Shown here one piece after another: positions 7,794-13,698 of a stretch of DNA of 17,378 nucleotides. The notes beneath the pieces were generated by a model. That model saw only the letters and a program-made list of their open reading frames with translations. It did not search any database and was not told the origin of the DNA. The stretch is from Prevotella sp. CAG:1092 (GTDB lineage Bacteria > Bacteroidota > Bacteroidia > Bacteroidales > Bacteroidaceae): NCBI GenBank assembly GCA_000436915.1, contig HF994090.1:18379-35756 (forward strand), in the 5' to 3' direction. Position 1 is the stretch's first letter, and each line of letters begins with the position of its first letter. A program made the position numbers and the translations under genes.

Positions 7794-8612
7794 CTTATCT
7801 TGCGTGATGTCAGAAACCTCGGTCACACTATCCAGCCAACCATTCATTATCACGGCAGGACTATGGGTGGTAAGAATAATCTGCACATTAGGATTCAGCT
7901 CCATGATGAGGTCAATGAGTTGCTTCTGCCATTCCACATGCAGACTCACCTCAGGCTCATCCATAAACAGCACGTAGGGATTGTTGTCTTCTACCAATAC
8001 CGTGACCAATATCACCAGTATCTGCTTCTCGCCACTCGACAGTTGATAAGGCAATAATGTTTCGCCAATCTGCGAGAATCGAATTTCGTTTTCTGTTCGT
8101 ACTATCTTTTTGCCAGTATCAGCAAACAGGCGGTCAACAATATCCTGAAACTTACGCTTAGGTTCGCTCAAAGCCTGCGCCTTGAGTGCAGCATCTTCAG
8201 CTCCACTCTGCAAGGTGGCAATGATGCGGTTGCCAACATTCACTTGGTAATCCAAGAACTTGCGTTGCAGTTGGAACAATTGCCAATCAAGTTCGGTAGC
8301 CAGACTAACATCCAACTTAGTAAGCATATCGAGATTCAACAGCGGACGGTCGAAAGAGCGAATCACATCAAACCTTATCCACTTTGCATCCTCGGGCACA
8401 ACCTTCAGTCGCACTCCCTTTAGCATGTGGCTTGGAAACTCGCCACCTTGCGATAGCCCCTTCACTACCCTATTTAGAATGGTGCTCTTTCCCACACCAT
8501 TCACTCCACTTAGTATGTTTACCTTTCTGTCCAGGTTCCATACTATGTGTTTCTTGCCACTCCACAGCGACTCGATTTCTATCTGTTCTATATAATCAGC
8601 GTACTTCTGCAT
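7791..8612 (-). CDS. AAA/ABC-type ATPase (RecF/OLD-like), partner of the DUF4435 protein
   Basis: A 273-aa compact ATPase with an ABC/SMC-type head: Walker A GVNGVGKST (36-44), signature LSSGEKQ (191-197), Walker B VLFMDEPEVSLH (214-225) and the switch histidine in TTHSP (248-252). The segment between Walker A and the signature (about 60-185) is short and probably partly coiled, with no long coiled-coil arm and no attached nuclease domain. It is the first gene of a two-gene minus-strand unit with DUF4435. Such ATPase + TOPRIM-like pairs occur in PARIS (AriA/AriB) and resemble a split OLD nuclease, so a sensor/regulator role for this ATPase is inferred. The stop codon TGA is supplied by a heptamer repeat. 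The ATG at 8612-8610 lies about 30 bp after a probable promoter. Confidence 0.8.
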   Translation of the reverse strand: MQKYADYIEQIEIESLWSGKKHIVWNLDRKVNILSGVNGVGKSTILNRVVKGLSQGGEFPSHMLKGVRLKVVPEDAKWIRFDVIRSFDRPLLNLDMLTKLDVSLATELDWQLFQLQRKFLDYQVNVGNRIIATLQSGAEDAALKAQALSEPKRKFQDIVDRLFADTGKKIVRTENEIRFSQIGETLLPYQLSSGEKQILVILVTVLVEDNNPYVLFMDEPEVSLHVEWQKQLIDLIMELNPNVQIILTTHSPAVIMNGWLDSVTEVSDITQDK

Positions 8613-8639
8613 TTTTGATGTAGGTTATAGTTGTTTCTG

Positions 8640-8647
8640 CAAATATA
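8640..8647 (-). promoter_or_regulatory. -7 promoter element for the ATPase-DUF4435 unit
   Basis: The minus strand reads TATATTTG, an exact TAnnTTTG match, 27 bp before the ATG at 8612. No clear TTTG is seen at the expected -33 position (about 8667-8670), so this would be a -7-only or weak promoter. Confidence 0.5.
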
Positions 8648-8699
8648 AGTATTATAAGTTAAAACCTTGAAGTCTTTTCACGTTTTTAACAAAAAACAC

Positions 8700-8707
8700 T
8701 AACTTTG
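8700..8707 (+). promoter_or_regulatory. -7 promoter element for the M15 peptidase gene
   Basis: TAACTTTG matches TAnnTTTG. The upstream -33 region has only a T-rich run (8675-8678). The surrounding block AAAAAACACTAACTTTGCAA and the following GGGAAA are almost identical to the MFS transporter promoter at 13645-13670. A start near 8713 would put the whole heptamer/hairpin element in the leader. Confidence 0.5.
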
Positions 8708-8716
8708 CAAGGGAAA

Positions 8717-8815
8717 GTGAAGAACGAAGAGTGAAGAACGAAAACCTATGCCCCACTGGTTGGGTTTGCGACAACTCGGTTGTCGCACTTAAGCTAAGAG
8801 TGAAGAATAAAGAAT
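8717..8815 (+). repeat. Heptamer-flanked hairpin element, type A copy 1
   Basis: Heptamers (GTGAAGAACGAAGAGTGAAG) lead into a core beginning AAACCTATGCCCC and continuing with GGTTGGGTT. The core contains the hairpin GCGACAACTCGGTTGTCGC (8768-8786; 9 bp including the flanking T-A pair, loop TCG). It ends CACTTAAGC and is followed by more heptamers in the same orientation. It lies between the divergent ATPase and M15 genes, in the probable M15 leader. Confidence 0.8.
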
Positions 8816-8830
8816 TAAAAACATCAATTT

Positions 8831-9523
8831 ATGAAACGAACAATACTTCTTTATATTGCAATCATCATCGTTGCCATAGCCAATGCTGCCACACCATGGA
8901 AGGCAGGAACAAAGGTTAGCGCAAATACCATAAAGCAACAGGGCATAGAGAAATTCTTTGCCATCGACACCATAAGCAACGAGGTTTATCATAGAATAGC
9001 TAACAAGTCGTTGCCCAAAAACAATCATATCTCGCGCCACGATTTGCGCTATCTGCGATTGCTCCATTACGACATTCAGGGAAATATCCTCAGAGGCGAA
9101 ATGGTGTGCAACAAAGCTATTGCCCACGACCTGGTAGAGATATTCCGCACGCTCTTTGAGTCTCGCTACCCTATCGAGCGTATGCAACTTATCGACGACT
9201 ATGCTGCCAACGACGATCTGTCTATGTCGCACAACAATACTTCGTGTTTCTGCTATCGTCCTGTAGCTGGCTTGCGAACTCTATCGCGCCACAGCTATGG
9301 CATGGCAGTAGACATAAATCCTTTCTACAATCCTTGCGTAAAAATTCGTAAGGGTAAGCGAATCGTTCAGCCTGCCTCTGCCATCAAGTGGGCAGACCGC
9401 ACCAAGAGTTCTCGCTATACACTTTCTCCCAACGACCTCTGCTATCGTCTATTTATAAAGCATGGTTTCCGTTGGGGAGGAGCTTGGCGCACCACCAAAG
9501 ACTATCAGCATTTCGAAAAGTAA
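8831..9523 (+). CDS. Exported M15-family peptidase (D-Ala-D-Ala carboxypeptidase / endolysin-like)
   Basis: A 230-aa protein with an N-terminal signal sequence (residues 1-19, ending ANA) and a C-terminal zinc peptidase domain of the M15 family. The zinc ligands are visible: His154 and Asp161 in LSRHSYGMAVDINPF, and His227 in KDYQHFE, four residues from the C-terminus. M15 enzymes cut D-Ala-D-Ala or L-Ala-D-Glu bonds in peptidoglycan peptides, so a periplasmic role in wall turnover is likely; the exact bond cannot be read from the sequence. The region between the signal and the catalytic domain (about 20-110) shows no recognised domain. The gene appears monocistronic: the ATPase upstream is divergent, and lutA downstream has its own promoter after 166 bp. 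Its leader contains the type A repeat hairpin. Confidence 0.85.
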   Translation: MKRTILLYIAIIIVAIANAATPWKAGTKVSANTIKQQGIEKFFAIDTISNEVYHRIANKSLPKNNHISRHDLRYLRLLHYDIQGNILRGEMVCNKAIAHDLVEIFRTLFESRYPIERMQLIDDYAANDDLSMSHNNTSCFCYRPVAGLRTLSRHSYGMAVDINPFYNPCVKIRKGKRIVQPASAIKWADRTKSSRYTLSPNDLCYRLFIKHGFRWGGAWRTTKDYQHFEK

Positions 9524-9560
9524 ACATTTGTTTATATTCCGAAGTTTTTTGTTATTAGTC

Positions 9561-9591
9561 TTTGTTTTTTCGAAACTTTTTTCTACTTTTG
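9561..9591 (+). promoter_or_regulatory. Promoter of the lutABC operon
   Basis: TTTG (9561-9564), exactly 19 bp, then TACTTTTG (9584-9591), a full match to the Bacteroidota consensus. The start would be near 9597, giving a leader of about 93 nt before the lutA ATG. Confidence 0.75.
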
Positions 9592-9601
9592 CGTGCGTTT
9601 T

Positions 9602-9622
9602 TCACAATATATATTATTGTGA
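9602..9622. promoter_or_regulatory. Candidate operator downstream of the lut promoter
   Basis: A perfect inverted repeat, TCACAATA (9602-9609) and TATTGTGA (9615-9622), separated by TATAT. It begins about 5 bp after the inferred transcription start, a position suited to repression. It is not followed by a T run, so it is less likely to be a terminator. The regulator is not encoded in the window. Confidence 0.5.
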
Positions 9623-9689
9623 TTAAGTTGCTGTTTATATAGCCACGACACACCCTGCTTAAGTGATTTCGAACTAAACAAAAACACAA

Positions 9690-10430
9690 ATGAAAATAGG
9701 ACTATTCATCCCATGCTATGTGGATGCTCTATACCCTGAGGTTGGTGTAGCTACATATAAGCTTTTAAAGAAACTTGGGCTCGATGTAGAATATCCAGAA
9801 AAGCAGACTTGCTGCGGTCAACCGATGGGTAATGCAGGATTTCAGAACAAGGCTGCTAAATTAGTAGAAAACTATGACAAGCTCTTTGCTAAGTACGATT
9901 ATGTTGTGGCACCCAGCGCTTCTTGTGCCGCCTATGTTAGGTTCTTTCATCCTACCATCGTAAACCACGAGTGTAATACAGCCAAGAAGACTATGGATGT
10001 GGTAGAGTTTATTCACGACATCGTAAAGCCTAAGGAATTGCCTTGGGCAAAATTTCCTCATAAAGTTAGTCTTCACAATAGTTGCCATGGAGTTAGAGAG
10101 TTGGGGCTCTCGTCGCCTTCCGAGCGCAATATTCCTCGTTTCAACAAGATTAAAGATTTGCTCCAGATGGTCGAAGGCATCGAGGTTGTTGAACCGGAGA
10201 GAGTGGACGAATGCTGCGGATTTGGCGGTATGTTCTCTATCGAAGAGCCTGATGTTTCGGCTCGAATGGGACACGACAAGATAAAGCGCCATATTGCTAC
10301 AGGCGCTGAATATATCACAGGTCCCGACTCTTCGTGTCTTATGCACATGCAGGGATTATTGAAGAAAGATAAGGAAGAAGGCAGGATAAAATTTATACAT
10401 GTAGTACAGATATTGGCAAACGGACTATGA
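9690..10430 (+). CDS. lutA: L-lactate utilisation protein LutA (cysteine-rich CCG-domain Fe-S protein)
   Basis: A 246-aa cytoplasmic protein with two CCG domains, as in LutA/YkgE. Motifs are FIPCYVDALYPEVG (7-20, Cys9), QTCCGQPMGNAGF (39-51, Cys41-Cys42), LHNSCHGVRELGL (128-140, Cys132) and VDECCGFGGMFSIEEPDVS (172-190, Cys175-Cys176). Such cysteine-rich motifs bind Fe-S or heterodisulfide-type centres in relatives such as GlpC and HdrB. With LutB and LutC it forms the iron-sulfur lactate oxidation complex that converts L-lactate to pyruvate. It is the first gene of a three-gene operon behind a consensus promoter and possible operator. Its stop overlaps the lutB start in ATGA, so the subunits are probably translated together. 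Confidence 0.93.
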   Translation: MKIGLFIPCYVDALYPEVGVATYKLLKKLGLDVEYPEKQTCCGQPMGNAGFQNKAAKLVENYDKLFAKYDYVVAPSASCAAYVRFFHPTIVNHECNTAKKTMDVVEFIHDIVKPKELPWAKFPHKVSLHNSCHGVRELGLSSPSERNIPRFNKIKDLLQMVEGIEVVEPERVDECCGFGGMFSIEEPDVSARMGHDKIKRHIATGAEYITGPDSSCLMHMQGLLKKDKEEGRIKFIHVVQILANGL

Positions 10431-11848
10431 GCACAAAACATTCTAAAGCGGCAGAAAAAGTAAACCGCAATCCCGAGTGGGTGACACGCCACGATAAAAC
10501 TTTCTGGAGTGTTAGAGCAAAACGCGACGACCAGGCACATGGTCTTAAGGAATGGGAACAACTGCGCGAGGCTGCCAGCCAGATTAAGAAGCATACGGTG
10601 ACACACCTTGCCGACTATCTGGAGCAGTTTGAACAGAATGCCATTAAGAATGGTGCCATAGTGCATTGGGCAAAGGATGCTGATGAATACAACGAGATTG
10701 TGCTCCATATTCTTCGTGAACACAATGTTAAGAAGGTGGTGAAGGGAAAGTCGATGCTTACTGAGGAATGTCACCTCAACGACAATCTCCTTGCCCACGG
10801 CATAGACGTAGTGGAAACCGACCTTGGCGAGCGTATCTTGCAACTCATGCATCTTGCTCCAAGCCATATCATCATGCCTGCCATCCACATCACTCGTGAG
10901 CAGGTGAAGGAGACCTTCCGTCAGAAAGGCATTCTTGACCACAATGGTAATCAGGGTGCTCAAAGCATGGGCATTGCCGACAGAAGCAAACTTGAGGCTG
11001 AGGCTGACCCTACTTATCTTACTCGTTGTGCTCGCTATCATCTGCGCGACAATTTTATGACTGCCGAATGTGGAATGACAGGAGCCAACTTTGGTATTGC
11101 TTCCACAGGCGAAATTGTTGTTTGTACCAACGAGGGCAATGCCGACATGAGCACTTCTGTACCAAAGCTGCATATCGCCAGCATTGGTCTTGAGAAGGTT
11201 ATTCCTAACTATGATGCTATGGGAGTATTCCAACGTCTGCTTGCTCGCAACGGTACCGGTCAGGCAACAACCGTCTACACTTCTCATTTCCGCAAACCTC
11301 GTCCTGATGGCGAATTCCACATCATCCTTGTCGACAATGGTCGTAGCGACATTCTCGCCAACCCTGATCATTGGCAAACCTTGAAGTGCATGCGCTGTGG
11401 TGCTTGCATGAACACTTGTCCTGTCTATCGCCGTTCGGGTGGATATACATACACCTATTTTATCCCTGGTCCTATCGGCATCAATCTCGGTATGCTCAAG
11501 GATAGCGACAAGAACTATCATAATTGCTCTGCCTGCTCTTTGTGCTGTTCGTGCGATAATGTTTGTCCTGTCAAGGTCGACTTGTCTACACAGATTTACA
11601 AATGGCGACAGCAACTCGACAGCATGCACCATGCCAATCCTATGAAGAAGATGATGTCGCAAGGCATGAAACAGCTCTTCGAACATCCTGCACTCTATTC
11701 TTCGGCATTAAGAGTGGCACCAGTAGCCAACTACATTCCGTCGTTCTTGACCGATATAAAGCTGAATACATGGTGTAAATATCATGCCATGCCTAAGTTT
11801 GCAAAAGAATCGTTCCACACACTATGGAAGAAAGGAAAAATAAAATGA
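10427..11848 (+). CDS. lutB: L-lactate utilisation protein LutB (LUD domain plus 2x[4Fe-4S] ferredoxin domain)
   Basis: A 473-aa protein combining an N-terminal LUD/DUF162 domain (about 60-300) with a dicluster ferredoxin-type region. The first cluster motif is CMRCGACMNTCP (Cys321, 324, 327, 331). The second is in NCSACSLCCSCDNVCP, where Cys370, 373, 376 and 380 fit CxxCxxCxxxC; Cys367 and Cys374 are additional. A C-terminal tail of about 90 residues follows, as is usual for LutB. The protein would pass electrons from lactate oxidation through its clusters; the final acceptor is not identified here. It overlaps lutA by 4 bp and lutC by 4 bp (both ATGA). The length is normal for the family. 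Confidence 0.94.
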   Translation: MSTKHSKAAEKVNRNPEWVTRHDKTFWSVRAKRDDQAHGLKEWEQLREAASQIKKHTVTHLADYLEQFEQNAIKNGAIVHWAKDADEYNEIVLHILREHNVKKVVKGKSMLTEECHLNDNLLAHGIDVVETDLGERILQLMHLAPSHIIMPAIHITREQVKETFRQKGILDHNGNQGAQSMGIADRSKLEAEADPTYLTRCARYHLRDNFMTAECGMTGANFGIASTGEIVVCTNEGNADMSTSVPKLHIASIGLEKVIPNYDAMGVFQRLLARNGTGQATTVYTSHFRKPRPDGEFHIILVDNGRSDILANPDHWQTLKCMRCGACMNTCPVYRRSGGYTYTYFIPGPIGINLGMLKDSDKNYHNCSACSLCCSCDNVCPVKVDLSTQIYKWRQQLDSMHHANPMKKMMSQGMKQLFEHPALYSSALRVAPVANYIPSFLTDIKLNTWCKYHAMPKFAKESFHTLWKKGKIK

Positions 11849-12456
11849 GCAGCAAAGAAGAAATACTAAATCGTCTTCGCAAGAATGTGCGCGAGACTTA
11901 CGACATGCCCGACTTATCATTCCCAAAGCTTACCTTCGATGACCCTGTGGCTGAGTTTATTCATCAAACCACCACAGCAGCAGGTGCTCATCTTGTAGAA
12001 ATGCACGAAGGCGACGACATCAACGATATTATCCGCCAGGCTTACCCTAATGCTAAAGTCGTTTCGAGCAATGTTGCTGGTGTGAAAGCCGACCGTAATC
12101 CTGACGAAGTGGCTAAGGCTCAAGACCTTGATGGTACTGATGTAGGTGTGGTAGAAGGTGGCGTAGCTTGTGCTGAGAATGCTTGCGTGTGGGTGCCTAT
12201 GAATATGAAGCAGAAGGCAGTCTGCTTTATCTCTGAAAACTTGGTTATCATAGTGCACCGCGAAAATATCGTTAGCAATATGCACCAGGCTTACGAATGG
12301 CTCAACTCTCGTGGCTCGGGTATCAAGAATCAAACCGAGACTTCCCTCTATGGCTTTGGCTCTTTCATCTCCGGTCCTTCCAAGACTGCCGACATTGAGC
12401 AAGCCCTCGTCTATGGCGCCCAAGCAGCAAAAGATGTAACTGTGGTACTTGCATAG
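11845..12456 (+). CDS. lutC: L-lactate utilisation protein LutC (LUD domain)
   Basis: A 203-aa LUD/DUF162 protein, third subunit of the lactate-oxidation system. The strongest motif is FISGPSKTADIEQALVYG (174-191), the conserved GPS-TADIE signature of LutC/YkgG. The segment GVVEGGVACAENACVWVP (101-118) corresponds to the usual A-E-T-G region but reads AENA, and the C-terminal GVHGP motif of Bacillus-type LutC is GAQAA here. I chose the ATG at 11845 because it overlaps the lutB stop as ATGA, as at the lutA-lutB junction. An in-frame ATG at 11824 would add seven charged residues and lie inside lutB. The TAG stop is followed after four bases by a heptamer repeat block. Confidence 0.92.
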   Translation: MSSKEEILNRLRKNVRETYDMPDLSFPKLTFDDPVAEFIHQTTTAAGAHLVEMHEGDDINDIIRQAYPNAKVVSSNVAGVKADRNPDEVAKAQDLDGTDVGVVEGGVACAENACVWVPMNMKQKAVCFISENLVIIVHRENIVSNMHQAYEWLNSRGSGIKNQTETSLYGFGSFISGPSKTADIEQALVYGAQAAKDVTVVLA

Positions 12457-12460
12457 CTAA

Positions 12461-12620
12461 GTGAAGAGTGAAGAGTGAAGAACGAAGAATGAAGAGTGAA
12501 GAATCAAATACCCCCGGTGTTGGGTTCGGTGCAGCTCGGCTGCATCGCTTTCCCTTAGATTCTTCACTCTTCATTTATCTATTAGATTCTTCACTCTTCG
12601 TTCTTCACTCTTCACTTTTC
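12461..12620. repeat. Heptamer-flanked hairpin element, type B copy 1, in inverted form between lutC and the DMT gene
   Basis: Plus-strand heptamers (12461-12506) are followed by a core starting CAAATACCCCCGG, then TTGGGTTCGG. The hairpin is TGCAGC-TCG-GCTGCA (12530-12544), extended by CGG/TCG to 9 bp with one G-T pair. Beyond it, heptamers on the minus strand (about 12555-12619) mirror the left arm, so the element could fold into a long imperfect stem and act as a bidirectional terminator. The right arm reaches into the last codons and stop of the DMT gene. It accounts for the whole 148-bp gap. Confidence 0.8.
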
Positions 12621-13525
12621 ATGTCTTTCTTGCTCTTCGACTTTGTTACGAGCCATACGCCTGAGAATACCAATATCACAGCTATTGCCTGCGACCATTT
12701 CAATACTCCTATTCCAGCCATTACGCTCACTCCTACGCTCACCACAGGCTGCACATAATTATATATGCTTACTACCGTTGGGCGCAAGGTGCGCTGACCA
12801 ATCATCGTGAGTATGTAGCTGACGTATGTGCCAAAGATCACTACGAACCCTGTCTCCATCCATGTAGACATAGGCACGGTGCTCCATTCTGTTGCCGACA
12901 CGTGCGATATGGTGAATGGCGTAACCAATATTGTTGCCCAAAGAAACATCCAGCGGTTGATGGTGAAAGCCGAATAGCGTTTTACCAGCGGACTAAACAG
13001 CGCCAGATACAGAGCAAACGAACATTGGGCACACAGACAGAGTATGTCGCCACGAATATCGCCCACTCGTGAGTCTCCCGACGAAGCACTCGCCATGATA
13101 AGTATCAAAGCGCCTGCACACCCTATAGCCACACCTCCAAGTTTCTTCATCGTTATTGGTTCGTGCAATATCACAAACGACAATATCATCGCAAATATAG
13201 GCATCGATGTTGTCATAATGCTGGCGTTAGTAGGCGACGTTATGCTCAAGCCTATGATGTAACAGCATTGATTGAATGTCAATCCTAATATTCCTGCACC
13301 AATTAGCTTCAGGCGGTCGCTCCATGGAATATGCTCCTTTGGTACAAAAAATGATGTCAACCAAAACAATATGGCGCCACCAATAAGTCTGAATGTCACC
13401 ATCGTCACTCCATCAATGCCATGAGTCATCGCATCCTTACCTAAAGGAGCCATCAACCCCCAGAACACTTCGGCACCAAACATGCTCATATGAGCAGCCA
13501 ATGGTCTGCTTATTCCTATCTTCAT
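12605..13525 (-). CDS. EamA-type (DMT superfamily) membrane transporter with a repeat-derived C-terminus
   Basis: A 306-aa protein with about ten hydrophobic helices arranged as two EamA repeats, roughly residues 10-140 and 160-295. The GAEVFWGLMAPLGK start (17-30), the FRLIGGAILFW helix (45-55) and a second-repeat helix near TLRPTVVSIYNYVQPV are typical. DMT/EamA carriers export or exchange metabolites and amino acids; the substrate cannot be named. The C-terminus is odd. After the last helix comes a lysine-rich tail ending KKDMKSEE, in which the final codons AAA AGT GAA GAG and the TGA stop are heptamer repeat sequence, so the repeat has replaced or extended the original end of the gene. 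A tandem octamer tract lies in the leader between promoter and start codon. Confidence 0.88.
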   Translation of the reverse strand: MKIGISRPLAAHMSMFGAEVFWGLMAPLGKDAMTHGIDGVTMVTFRLIGGAILFWLTSFFVPKEHIPWSDRLKLIGAGILGLTFNQCCYIIGLSITSPTNASIMTTSMPIFAMILSFVILHEPITMKKLGGVAIGCAGALILIMASASSGDSRVGDIRGDILCLCAQCSFALYLALFSPLVKRYSAFTINRWMFLWATILVTPFTISHVSATEWSTVPMSTWMETGFVVIFGTYVSYILTMIGQRTLRPTVVSIYNYVQPVVSVGVSVMAGIGVLKWSQAIAVILVFSGVWLVTKSKSKKDMKSEE

Positions 13526-13540
13526 AATAAAAATATTGAT

Positions 13541-13582
13541 TTTACCCTTTTTACCCCTTTACCTTTTTACTCTTTTACCCTT
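13541..13582 (-). repeat. Octamer (GGTAAAAA-type) tract in the leader of the DMT transporter gene
   Basis: Five or so units of the GGGTAAAA/GGTAAAGG type on the minus strand, related to the trkH/DUF4435 intergenic repeat. They lie between the inferred start of transcription (about 13587) and the ATG at 13525. Confidence 0.75.
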
Positions 13583-13592
13583 AAACGGCTTG

Positions 13593-13624
13593 CAAAATTA
13601 CACATTTTATTCAACACTTGCAAA
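13593..13624 (-). promoter_or_regulatory. Promoter of the DMT transporter gene
   Basis: On the minus strand TTTG (13624-13621), 20 bp, then TAATTTTG (13600-13593), matching the Bacteroidota consensus. The leader would be about 60 nt. Confidence 0.65.
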
Positions 13625-13653
13625 GACATACCTCATAAACAAGAAAAAAACAC

Positions 13654-13661
13654 TACCTTTG
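13654..13661 (+). promoter_or_regulatory. -7 promoter element of the MFS transporter gene
   Basis: TACCTTTG matches TAnnTTTG, 37 bp before the ATG. The -33 position is poor. The block from 13645 to 13670 is nearly identical to the M15 gene promoter block at 8691-8716. Confidence 0.55.
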
Positions 13662-13698
13662 CAAGGGAAATTTTTATCAACGCAAGAATCTAAAAACA

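Noticed and set aside
9541..9580. A terminator after the M15 gene
   Set aside because: There are T runs but the only arms (AAGTTT/AAACTT) are 6 bp and about 25 bases apart, too weak to call.
9602..9622. A CRP-type binding site
   Set aside because: The half-sites are in the opposite order (TCACA before TGTGA) to the CRP consensus, so it is kept only as an operator for an unknown regulator.
10073..11686. A 537-codon open frame on the minus strand
   Set aside because: It lies antisense to lutA/lutB, both strongly supported by motifs and coupling; its translation shows no domain and is rich in His, Cys and Ser, typical of an antisense shadow.
11824..11847. An upstream ATG for lutC adding seven residues
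   Set aside because: It lies within lutB; the ATG at 11845 makes the same ATGA overlap as at the lutA-lutB junction and gives a cleaner N-terminus.
12461..12620. CRISPR array
   Set aside because: The units are 7 bp, imperfect and directly adjacent, with no spacers of constant length and no cas genes in the window.
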